Assembly (NCBI GenBank): GCA_903918755.1
Contig: CAIXFN010000090.1
Location: forward strand, 1 to 64,000
Length of the DNA stretch: 64,000 bases
From: an uncultured Pedosphaera sp.
GTDB lineage: Bacteria; Verrucomicrobiota; Verrucomicrobiia; Limisphaerales; Pedosphaeraceae
Direction of reading: 5' to 3'
Position 1 is the stretch's first letter; each line of letters opens with the position of its first letter. Both the position numbers and the translations under genes were made by a program. Below the pieces are notes generated by a model. That model saw only the letters and a list, made by a program, of their open reading frames with translations. It ran no database searches and was not told the DNA's origin. Positions 54,597 through 61,944 of the stretch are shown in pieces.

Positions 54597-56456
54597 TTAC
54601 GCGGCCGGGGTCGCCGGAGCGGCTTCGGTGGTTTCCACCGTTTTGTAGGCGGCGATGGTGTCAATGCGGTAGCGCTTGTGGGCGCCGCCTTCCATCTCAA
54701 ACTCAACTTCCTCGCCGGCCTTCTTGTTGAGCACCGATTGGGCCACGGGTGTGAGATAGCTGATCACCCCTTCTTCCGGGTTGGAATCCCAGGCGCCGAG
54801 CACAATGAAGTTTTCCGGCAGGTTGGTGTTCAAGTCGGTCAGTTGCACGCGGGTGCCCACGCTGACGATGTCCGTGCGGGGGTTGGCGAAATCCGAGCCC
54901 CGGGCCCGGACGAGTTGCGCCTCGAGTTCGGACTTCTGCCGCATGAGCAACTTCTGCATTTCCTTGGCGGCCTTGTATTCGTGATTTTCACGCAAGTCCC
55001 CGTAGCTGCGGGCAATGGCGATTTCCTTGGAATTGGCGGGAATTTTCTTCTGCACCAAGTCGTTGTACTGGTCTTTGCGCCGTTCCAGACTTTCCCAGGA
55101 AACAATCAGGTTATTCTCCTGCTTCGTGGTTTCACCCGAGATCAGCGATTGGATCGCCGGATAGCTCTTCACAATCCGGGCGAGCAGGGAACGCTTGTCC
55201 ATGTCATCAAAGCAGGGCGAGAGTTGCAGCGCCCGGGTCAGATCCTTGATGACTTCGAGATCCGCCGAACCAATCAACTCCACCAGCAACTGCTGATCGG
55301 CGAGGATGAAATCCCGCAGCCGGTTCGAACGCTTCTCGTTGAATTGGTCGCGCTCCATGGCGCTCAACATGGCGCGGAACACTTCCGGCCCGAGGATGTC
55401 CGCGAAGGCATCGGAACGTTCCTTGGCCAGCCAAAGCAACAGTTCACTGCTCGCCATGTGCTGGCTGATCAATTTGGCCAAGGTTTCCTTGAGCACATCA
55501 ATCCGCTGCTCGTGGAGCAGCAATTGCACGCACTCTTTGCACAATTTGGCGGACACCGTGTTCAGCGTGGTGCGGATCACTTCCAACCAGCGATCGGGAT
55601 TGGCCGCTTTGAACGATTCCAGGGTGCGATGGTGTTTCACCGCCGGCATCAGCTCCAACAACGCCCCCAGCTTCAAATCCTGACTCCAGATCGAGCGCAC
55701 GGTCAATTCCGTATCCGCCATCGCCAATCCGGCAGCTTCGTGCAGATCATCCCGCACAAAGATGGCTTCGAGGGCCACCGCCGGCTGGGTCCGCTGATGG
55801 GTGGCGATTTCAACATTGAGCGCCGGGATAATTTCCGCCGCCGCCGCGGTCTTGTCCTGCAAATCCGGGACGTTCTTGAGCACTTCGCCGGCCACCAGAA
55901 TGCGGGCCTTCAGCCCTTTGGCGGCGCGGAAGTCGGTCATCAGGCGGTCCTGCAGGCTGACCTCTTTGACCTGGTAAATGATCGGCTCGGTTTTCTTCAG
56001 GGGCACTTGAAAATGGCCGTCCTTTTTCAGTTCCTTCTTGGCCGCTTCCCACCATTTCTTCCAGTCGTCCTTGATGACGTCGGGCACGAGGGCTTGCTGG
56101 ATTTGATCCACCGTGGCGCGCCCGTTGTAACTCTTCAGCACCAATTTGATCAGGTCGAGGTGATGGAGGGCCGCCATTTGGCGCAGGCCTTCCAGATCCG
56201 CCGCCTTCCGGGCCAGAATATGGTCCTTGGCGATCGGTTTAAGGGATTCGGCGGCGAAGGCCAGATCCATCGTGTGACTGGCTTTGGTCTGAAAATCAAT
56301 CGTAAACCGCGCGAAGACGGTATCGACGGTAGTGATTTTTCCAAATCCCCAGCTCCGATGCATGCAATAGCCGCTGGTGGTGAGGAGCACGAGAGGCTCA
56401 ACCTGATGCCTTTCCAGCTTGCCCGCGACCACCAATTTCTCAAACTCTTCTTTCAT
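54597..56456 (-). CDS. greA: Transcript cleavage factor GreA with a large N-terminal domain
   Basis: This 619-residue protein has GreA at its C-terminus: the coiled-coil tip ARSYGDLRENHEYKAAKE near 482-499 with Asp487 and Glu490 at the positions of the catalytic acidic residues, then a GreA/GreB C-terminal globular domain (RVQLTDLNTNLPENFIVLG, GVISYLTPVAQSVLNKKAGE). The first 450 residues are helical; the opening (about 28-75, with SWGFGKITTVD) resembles the N-terminal extension of chlamydial GreA (transcript cleavage factor/unknown-domain fusion). GreA rescues backtracked RNA polymerase by inducing cleavage of the nascent RNA. The GTTTTT between a -10-like TAAGAT and the ATG suggests a leaderless mRNA. 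Confidence 0.9.
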   Translation of the reverse strand: MKEEFEKLVVAGKLERHQVEPLVLLTTSGYCMHRSWGFGKITTVDTVFARFTIDFQTKASHTMDLAFAAESLKPIAKDHILARKAADLEGLRQMAALHHLDLIKLVLKSYNGRATVDQIQQALVPDVIKDDWKKWWEAAKKELKKDGHFQVPLKKTEPIIYQVKEVSLQDRLMTDFRAAKGLKARILVAGEVLKNVPDLQDKTAAAAEIIPALNVEIATHQRTQPAVALEAIFVRDDLHEAAGLAMADTELTVRSIWSQDLKLGALLELMPAVKHHRTLESFKAANPDRWLEVIRTTLNTVSAKLCKECVQLLLHEQRIDVLKETLAKLISQHMASSELLLWLAKERSDAFADILGPEVFRAMLSAMERDQFNEKRSNRLRDFILADQQLLVELIGSADLEVIKDLTRALQLSPCFDDMDKRSLLARIVKSYPAIQSLISGETTKQENNLIVSWESLERRKDQYNDLVQKKIPANSKEIAIARSYGDLRENHEYKAAKEMQKLLMRQKSELEAQLVRARGSDFANPRTDIVSVGTRVQLTDLNTNLPENFIVLGAWDSNPEEGVISYLTPVAQSVLNKKAGEEVEFEMEGGAHKRYRIDTIAAYKTVETTEAAPATPAA

Positions 56457-56462
56457 AAAAAC

Positions 56463-56491
56463 ATCTTATTCCTCGCGCCGCGTGAAAACAA
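56463..56491 (-). promoter_or_regulatory. Candidate near-leaderless promoter of greA
   Basis: On the minus strand TTGTTT (56491-56486), a 17-bp spacer and TAAGAT (56468-56463) stand 6 nt before the greA ATG. The -35 overlaps the rsmB start codon. The match is moderate (3/6 and 4/6). Confidence 0.4.
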
Positions 56492-57822
56492 TGTCATTAT
56501 TAAATGCCGTGGCCTTGCAAAAACCAAGACAAATTGCCGCGCGCATTCTCCATGACTGTGCGCGGACGGCTGAATTCGTGGAAAACCGCCTGGAGGTGGA
56601 ACTCGGTGCCCATCCGCTTTCCCCGGTGGATCGGGGGTTGTGCCATGAATTGGTGCATGGGGTGGTACGCTGGCAGGGAACCCTGGATTGGCTGATTGCC
56701 CGCAAGACTGCCGGCCGGACGCAAAAGGAAATGCTGCGCATCCTGTTGCGCCTGGGGCTGTACCAGATGTTCTGGCTGGATCGCATTCCCAATCACGCGG
56801 CGGTCAATGAAACGGTGGAACTGGCCCGGCAGCTGGGGTTGGGCTCCCAGGCGGGCTTCGTCAACGCCGTTCTGCGCGGCTACGGGCGTGAGCGGGAAGC
56901 CACCGAGTCCCTGCTCACGGCTTTGAAATCCTCCGATCCGGCGCTGGGCTATTCGCATCCGGCGTGGCTGGTGGAGCGCTGGCAGCACCGCTGGGGGACG
57001 GCCGCCGTGGTGCAGCTCCTGATCTGGAACAATACGCCCCCCCCCACCTACGCCCGCGTCAATCATTTGCGCACCACGGCAGAAGAACTGGGCACCCGCT
57101 GGGTGAGCGAGCAGGTCCGGTTCGTCCCCCGGCGTTATGACTGGGCCGGGGAGGATCTCGTCTTTGAATTGGAGTCCCACCCGCCGCTCGCCACTCTGCC
57201 CAGCTTTCAGGCGGGCCTTTTTTACATCCAGGACCCCAGTACTTTGCTCGCCGTCCGGCTGCTGGATCCCCGGCCCGGGGAATCCCTCCTGGACTTGTGC
57301 GCCGCGCCGGGCGGCAAGACAACTTTTGCGGCACAATTGATGTTGAATCAGGGGCGGATTGTGGCGCAGGACAATAACCCCGACCGCCTGCTGCGGGTGC
57401 GGGAAAACTGTGACCGCCTGGGGGTCAAGGGAGTGGTTACGGAAACGGCTTCCTCCCAGGCGCAATTGCTAGCCCGGACCCCGAAATTTGACCGGGTGCT
57501 GCTGGATGCGCCCTGCTCCAACACCGGCGTCATGCGCCGGCGGGTGGATCTCCGATGGCGGATTGAACCGGCGGAAATCGCGCGCCTGCAAATTGCGCAG
57601 GCCGGACTGCTGCGGCACGCCGCCGCCGCGCTGCGACCCGGGGGGACGCTGGTTTATAGTACCTGCAGCATGGAGCCGGAAGAAAATGGCGGAGTGGTCG
57701 CGGCTTTTCTGGCGGAACATCCCGGTTACCAATTGGAACAGGAACGCCAATTACTGCCCTTTCAGGAGGGACTCGATGGCGCCTATGTGGCGCGGCTGCG
57801 GGCACCGGGAAACCCGGTTTAG
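56491..57822 (+). CDS. rsmB: 16S rRNA m5C967 methyltransferase
   Basis: The 443-residue protein has an N-terminal NusB-like domain (about 1-140: ARILHDCARTAEF, then LCHELVHGVVRWQG) and a SAM-methyltransferase domain with LDLCAAPGGKTTFAA, LDAPCSNTGVMRRR (motif IV Cys) and VYSTCSMEPEEN (catalytic Cys). It methylates cytosine in 16S rRNA. The ATG at 56491 is chosen because the frame upstream (to 56419) runs antisense into greA. It is divergent from greA with only 34 bp between start codons, and its stop overlaps the converging gene by 4 bp. Confidence 0.94.
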   Translation: MSLLNAVALQKPRQIAARILHDCARTAEFVENRLEVELGAHPLSPVDRGLCHELVHGVVRWQGTLDWLIARKTAGRTQKEMLRILLRLGLYQMFWLDRIPNHAAVNETVELARQLGLGSQAGFVNAVLRGYGREREATESLLTALKSSDPALGYSHPAWLVERWQHRWGTAAVVQLLIWNNTPPPTYARVNHLRTTAEELGTRWVSEQVRFVPRRYDWAGEDLVFELESHPPLATLPSFQAGLFYIQDPSTLLAVRLLDPRPGESLLDLCAAPGGKTTFAAQLMLNQGRIVAQDNNPDRLLRVRENCDRLGVKGVVTETASSQAQLLARTPKFDRVLLDAPCSNTGVMRRRVDLRWRIEPAEIARLQIAQAGLLRHAAAALRPGGTLVYSTCSMEPEENGGVVAAFLAEHPGYQLEQERQLLPFQEGLDGAYVARLRAPGNPV

Positions 57823-58886
57823 AAGCGCCGTTTCGGAAAAGCCGTGCTCGGCAGGATCGGGGCCGCCGGCAACACCGGCGCCACGTATGCCGGGGCGAGG
57901 GTGGAGGGATCCGGCAGGCCCAGCGCCCGCGCGTTCACATCATCCAGCACATGGGAGCGGAAACTGGTCACGGAATTGAAATTTTGGGACGCGGCCGAAA
58001 CCGTCCGCTCTTCCGCGCCGGGCGTCCGGAACCCGGCCAGCGGATTGGGTTGCAAGGAATTGGCCGCATTGCCGTCCACCCCACCACCCACCAGGGATCC
58101 AGCGGAGGTGACCCCGGGGGGCATCCATTTGGGATCCAGCATTTTTTGAAATTCCGATTGGTGGTTCAGCGCGGATTGATCAAAACCCGGGGGCAAAAAG
58201 GAGGACGGCAGGCCCCCGCGGATGGTGGCTCCCGGCGCGGTAACCGCGAGCCCGGTGGGTTGCCCACTGCCAAACAGCTTGTCCCGCAAGTTATCGACCT
58301 GTTCCACCCGGTAGCGATCGGCACCATAGCCATTGGTGCCGGAGAAATCCCCCCGCCGTTCGGCGGCCAGGGTATCGGCATAAGGCACGGGATCCACAGA
58401 ACGTTTCGGGGCGCTGTTTTCCAGATAGCGTTCGATGGAAGTTTGCGACCGCTTATCCCGGCCATCCGGCCCGAACTGCCAAATCCCGGCGGCCTCCTCC
58501 AAGGTAGGCACCTTGGTCGCGAGATCCAAACCGTCATTGAAGGCCCAATTCCGTTGCCGGTCCATCATTTCCAAGGTCTTCTTGTCGGGGGCGGGACGCA
58601 TCGTCACCACCGGCATGGGAGCATTGGGGTTGATATCCAAGGGCCCGAGCGAGTGACCGATGGGGATATTTTTGAGGAGCAGGTCCTGGGCTTGCTTGCC
58701 CATGGAATCCCGCACGCTCGTCTGACTGCCATTGGTGCTGGTAACCGGGGCGTTGGGGCTGGAAAATTGGATTTTTTGCTGCCCGGGCGCCTGCGCCCGA
58801 GCCGAAGGTGCGAATACCCCGCCAACCAGTGTCAAACCGGTCAGCAGCGCCGTCCAGAGCATGCGGTGGGTAGGGCGAATCATCAC
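57819..58886 (-). CDS. Secreted Pro/Gly/Ala-rich protein of unknown function
   Basis: The 355-residue protein has a signal peptide (about residues 1-31, VGGVFAPSARAQ). The mature chain is Pro/Asn/Gly-rich, with no membrane segment or recognised domain. It has short repeated charged patches around 100-150 (MDRQRNWAFNDGLDLATKVP). It starts GTG-ATG and ends 4 bp inside rsmB (convergent overlap). It could be an envelope structural protein. A very strong promoter lies directly upstream and leaves no room for a ribosome-binding site. Confidence 0.55.
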   Translation of the reverse strand: MMIRPTHRMLWTALLTGLTLVGGVFAPSARAQAPGQQKIQFSSPNAPVTSTNGSQTSVRDSMGKQAQDLLLKNIPIGHSLGPLDINPNAPMPVVTMRPAPDKKTLEMMDRQRNWAFNDGLDLATKVPTLEEAAGIWQFGPDGRDKRSQTSIERYLENSAPKRSVDPVPYADTLAAERRGDFSGTNGYGADRYRVEQVDNLRDKLFGSGQPTGLAVTAPGATIRGGLPSSFLPPGFDQSALNHQSEFQKMLDPKWMPPGVTSAGSLVGGGVDGNAANSLQPNPLAGFRTPGAEERTVSAASQNFNSVTSFRSHVLDDVNARALGLPDPSTLAPAYVAPVLPAAPILPSTAFPKRRF

Positions 58887-58895
58887 TTAACAACC

Positions 58896-58923
58896 ATTAT
58901 ACAGCCGAATGCCCGTCCGTCAA
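58896..58923 (-). promoter_or_regulatory. Consensus promoter of the secreted orphan, near-leaderless
   Basis: TTGACG (58923-58918, 5/6), a 16-bp spacer and TATAAT (58901-58896, 6/6) form the best promoter in the window. The -10 ends 9 nt before the GTG start, so the leader should be about 1-3 nt. Confidence 0.75.
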
Positions 58924-58939
58924 CCCCGGGTTAAGCGAC

Positions 58940-59584
58940 TCAAGCCGTGCCGCGCTTTTTCTGCCATTCCTGGTAGGTCTCCCGGGGGATTTGAAAAAAG
59001 GCGTCCCGCGTGCGCACGTAGTTCCCCAAACCGTTCATGCGCCCGATCGTATGCATCTGGTCGGCGCGGATGTAAGGTCCCGTCGGGTCCACAAATTCAT
59101 CCCGCACATACACGGAAACAACCTGCCCCAGGATGACCCGGGACCGCCCGATCTCCATGGTGGTGACCTCCCGACATTCCAAACTGGCCGGGGAGCGGCG
59201 GATCCGCGGGACGGCCACCAGTTTGGAGGGTTCAGTTTCCAGGCCCGCGATGGCGAGTTCGTCAACTCCGGGGGGGAATTCAATGCCGCACAGATTCATG
59301 GCCTGGCCAAGTTCCTCGGTGACGATGTTGATGACGAATTCCCGGGTGTTCCGGATGTTTTGCGCGGTGTCCTTCCCCACAATGGCGGGGCCCGGCCGGT
59401 TGCCCACACCAATCGCCACCAGGGGCGGATCCGTGCCCACGTAATTGTAGGCGCTGAACGGGGCGGCATTCACTTTGCCGTGCAAGTCCAGCGTGGTGAT
59501 CCAGGCGATTGGCCGGGGCACGACCAAGCCATTCAGCAGGCTGTAAGCTTGCTGGGGCGTGGTCTGGGAAAGATCAAAGTCCAC
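58940..59584 (-). CDS. Flavin reductase family protein (FMN-binding split barrel)
   Basis: The 214-residue protein has the split-barrel pattern: VVPRPIAWITTLDLHGKVN at about 22-40, NAAPFSAYNYVGTDPPLVAIGVG, then NTREFVINIV near 85-95. Relatives are NAD(P)H-flavin reductases or flavoprotein oxidoreductases that bind FMN. The last 60 residues include SVYVRDEFVD and RADQMHTIGR. It follows the metal-binding lipoprotein by 3 bp, so they are likely co-translated. The electron acceptor is unknown. Confidence 0.82.
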   Translation of the reverse strand: MDFDLSQTTPQQAYSLLNGLVVPRPIAWITTLDLHGKVNAAPFSAYNYVGTDPPLVAIGVGNRPGPAIVGKDTAQNIRNTREFVINIVTEELGQAMNLCGIEFPPGVDELAIAGLETEPSKLVAVPRIRRSPASLECREVTTMEIGRSRVILGQVVSVYVRDEFVDPTGPYIRADQMHTIGRMNGLGNYVRTRDAFFQIPRETYQEWQKKRGTA

Positions 59585-59587
59585 TGG

Positions 59588-59800
59588 TTAATGGTTGCCG
59601 GGTTTGGGATCCAACTTCATCCCGCACTTGGGACAGGTGCCGGCGCCCGCCTGCACCACCTCCGGATGCATCGGACAGCTGTACGCCAGGGCGTGCTCCG
59701 GGTGTTTGGCGTCCGTGCTCTGACAGCCGGTCTGGCTAAGGCTCAGCCAACCGAGGGCAAGCGCCAAGCCCAAGGAGGTAATCCAGGAAGTGGTTTTCAT
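59588..59800 (-). CDS. Small lipoprotein with a heavy-metal-binding (CPMHP) domain
   Basis: This 70-residue protein has a lipobox LSQTGC and, after a short linker, YSCPMHPEVVQAGAGTCPKC followed by GMKL, the signature of the heavy-metal-binding domain often found in copper/silver efflux and in YHS-associated proteins. The two Cys, Met and His ligands are all present. It would sit on the envelope and may bind copper or iron. It follows a candidate promoter at 59818-59846 and is 3 bp upstream of the flavin reductase. Confidence 0.82.
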   Translation of the reverse strand: MKTTSWITSLGLALALGWLSLSQTGCQSTDAKHPEHALAYSCPMHPEVVQAGAGTCPKCGMKLDPKPGNH

Positions 59801-59817
59801 GAAAATAGGGTAGCTGC

Positions 59818-59846
59818 AATATTCTGCCGGGTGACGCTTCCGTCAA
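59818..59846 (-). promoter_or_regulatory. Candidate promoter for the metal-binding lipoprotein/flavin reductase pair
   Basis: TTGACG (59846-59841), a 17-bp spacer and AATATT (59823-59818) match 5/6 and 4/6. The -10 ends 17 nt before the ATG. The promoter overlaps the end of the MlaA-hydrolase gene, so the pair may be transcribed separately. Confidence 0.5.
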
Positions 59847-61849
59847 GGCGCATTGCCCGGCCGGTTTTTCGCCTGGTCAGAAGTCGGCGGCGGACCGAGT
59901 CCCGCCAAGGCTTGGATGATGGCAGCGTGCACCTCGGGCCGCCCCAGGCTGCCCAAATGGCCGCCGTGCTCAAACAGCGTTAGTTGATCCGGCCGGGTGA
60001 CGGAGCGCAACCAGTTCAAATCCTCCTCCGGGAGGAGAAAGTCGTTCCGGTTGAGCACCAGCCGCAGGTTGTGATTGGCGGCGAAGCCGGCGGCATAACT
60101 CCGCAAATCACCCGCGGCGGCCACCGCTTCCCGCGTCCCCCCGGTCACACCGTTCGTCCGGTAAAACGGCACCACAAATTTGTCGATGTAATCCGCGTAG
60201 GAATAGTCCGTCAGAATTTCCTCATACGCCGCGGCCCGGCGCCCCTCATGAATGGGGGGGATGATCCCGAGGTTGTGACGCCGCTGACTCGAGTAGATTA
60301 TATCCCGCAGGATAAAGCGGAAGTTCATGCCGATCAAAAACCGGGACTCCACTCCGGAAAATGGCAGCTGGGTGGCGGCGGTGGACTCCGCCCCGGTTGG
60401 GGGTAGCGCCCGCTTCACGGCGGCCACTTTCAGCAGGGTGTTTTCCAGCGCGGCCGAGCGTTCCGCCGCCGGCCAGGCGAGCGGCGCGTCATAGTATTCA
60501 TCCAATTTGCCAATCCCGTAGAGCAGCCGCACGGGCGTGTTCACCCCCACCACCCGGGCAAATTTTATTCCGGGCGACTGGTTGGTGTCCTGGGTCGCAC
60601 CCAAATACAGGGATAAAAAGGCACCCATGGAATAGCCCAGCAGCGCCCGGTCGCCCAGCCGGTGCGGCGCCCGCTTTTCCAGCCGTTCGTCGATCGCCGT
60701 CATCGCCGCCCGCAGATCCTGCGCGTCCGCCGGCGTATAGCCCGGCAACGGGGCTGTGGCCGCCTGCTCCATGAATTCATAGTTGTAGGGGTTGCTCAGG
60801 ATCACGACCGAATAACCGTGCTGATAAAGCAATTCCGCCAGCGCCAGCGCCGGGTCCGTCAACCGGTGCGCACCGAGACCCGGTACGAGATAGACCAGGG
60901 GGGCGGGTTGCGATTGCAGCCAGGTCGAGAATTTCAGCCGCCGGCCCGTGCCGGCAATGCGAACCGCTTCCGTCCGGCCCCGATTGGGGAATTCCGGGTC
61001 CTCGAAGGTCACCAAAGCCGCCCCCAAAGTTTCCAGGGATGACTCCTCCGGCGGCCCGTGTAATTGGAAATCCGCCTTCCGGTTCACATCGGCAAAACTC
61101 CACGCGTAACCCACAAACGAATAGGGATCCAGCTCCGCTTCGCTGAGCCGCGCCACCGCGTCCACCGAGTCGGTCAAATTATTGTATTGGATCCCGTACA
61201 AGCCATACGAATAGGGCGAAAAATAGGTGATGGGATTCGCCAGGGCGTCCGCGGCCAGCCCGACGGTGTCCCGGTCATTGCTGGGTCCGAGAACCGGCAG
61301 CATCAGGAAGAAATCCGGTTGCCAACCCCATTGCCCGAATGTCCGGCCGAAATCGGCGTCCGACCGGGGAATCTTCCACTGGGTGGCCACGTCAAACAAC
61401 CCGCCGAGACCTGCGATGGAATTGCAAATGAACCGACCCGTCTCATCCCGTGCGCCGGTCCATTTACCCTCGAGTAGGTTGTTGGCCAACCGTCCGGGAT
61501 AACCCAGATTGCGGCCAAAATTGCTGATAGAACGGCGGACCGGGGGCCGGACCACAAATCGGTAGGCCCGGGCGGTCGGCTGCACCGCATCCGCCAGCAG
61601 GAACTGGTTGAACGTCCACAACACCCGGTTGACGGGTTCCAGCGGATCAGGAACGCCACGGGGTAACCGCACCCGGTCGGCCTGCTCCACCACGGCATTG
61701 GTGGCCGGCCCGGGCGACGCGGCGGACACCGGCCGGAGACTACCGGTCGTCAAAATCAGAGCCAACCCCAAAAGCCAGCGGGCGGGGCTGGCGGGGAGTG
61801 GGGGGGGATACTTTTCAGGGCGGTAAGGCCTGTTCCTACTTTCCGACAT
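59843..61849 (-). CDS. MlaA (VacJ) domain fused to an alpha/beta hydrolase
   Basis: This 668-residue protein joins two domains. A signal peptide (about 22-44) is followed by an MlaA domain at about 65-235: VPDPLEPVNRVLWTFNQFLL, YPGRLANNLLEGKW, FICNSIAGLGGLFDVA, DFGRTFGQWGW and LPVLGPSNDRDTVGLAADAL, typical of the outer-membrane lipid-transport protein. Residues about 300-650 form an alpha/beta hydrolase with GYSMG (nucleophile Ser407), an Asp at 603 in NRNDFLLP and His residues 628 and 631 in FEHGGHLG. There is no lipobox Cys, unlike E. coli MlaA. The combination suggests an outer-membrane-associated lipase or phospholipid hydrolase acting where MlaA moves lipids. A -35/-10 pair leaves 7 nt before the ATG. 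Confidence 0.8.
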   Translation of the reverse strand: MSESRNRPYRPEKYPPPLPASPARWLLGLALILTTGSLRPVSAASPGPATNAVVEQADRVRLPRGVPDPLEPVNRVLWTFNQFLLADAVQPTARAYRFVVRPPVRRSISNFGRNLGYPGRLANNLLEGKWTGARDETGRFICNSIAGLGGLFDVATQWKIPRSDADFGRTFGQWGWQPDFFLMLPVLGPSNDRDTVGLAADALANPITYFSPYSYGLYGIQYNNLTDSVDAVARLSEAELDPYSFVGYAWSFADVNRKADFQLHGPPEESSLETLGAALVTFEDPEFPNRGRTEAVRIAGTGRRLKFSTWLQSQPAPLVYLVPGLGAHRLTDPALALAELLYQHGYSVVILSNPYNYEFMEQAATAPLPGYTPADAQDLRAAMTAIDERLEKRAPHRLGDRALLGYSMGAFLSLYLGATQDTNQSPGIKFARVVGVNTPVRLLYGIGKLDEYYDAPLAWPAAERSAALENTLLKVAAVKRALPPTGAESTAATQLPFSGVESRFLIGMNFRFILRDIIYSSQRRHNLGIIPPIHEGRRAAAYEEILTDYSYADYIDKFVVPFYRTNGVTGGTREAVAAAGDLRSYAAGFAANHNLRLVLNRNDFLLPEEDLNWLRSVTRPDQLTLFEHGGHLGSLGRPEVHAAIIQALAGLGPPPTSDQAKNRPGNAP

Positions 61850-61856
61850 GGAGGGG

Positions 61857-61885
61857 AAGCTAACCAATGACCCACATACTGGCAA
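61857..61885 (-). promoter_or_regulatory. Candidate near-leaderless promoter of the MlaA-hydrolase gene
   Basis: TTGCCA (61885-61880), a 17-bp spacer and TAGCTT (61862-61857) stand 7 nt before the ATG at 61849; the -10 is weak (3/6). Confidence 0.35.
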
Positions 61886-61924
61886 GGGGAAGTGAGGCCT
61901 TTTTTAGGAACCCCGCACTTCCCC
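61886..61924 (-). terminator. Long-range hairpin downstream of the cytochrome-LRR gene
   Basis: GGGGAAGTG (61886-61894) and CACTTCCCC (61916-61924) pair perfectly across a 21-nt loop. It lies 20 bp after the stop of the leftward gene. No T-run follows on the minus strand, so it may be a weak terminator or attenuator before the MlaA-hydrolase gene. Confidence 0.4.
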
Positions 61925-61944
61925 CCGCCACCCGTTCGGACGGC

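Noticed and set aside
54477-56555. A 692-codon plus-strand frame opposite the long greA gene
   Set aside because: Composition is His/Gln/Gly/Arg-rich and it runs through the greA terminator and promoter; antisense shadow.
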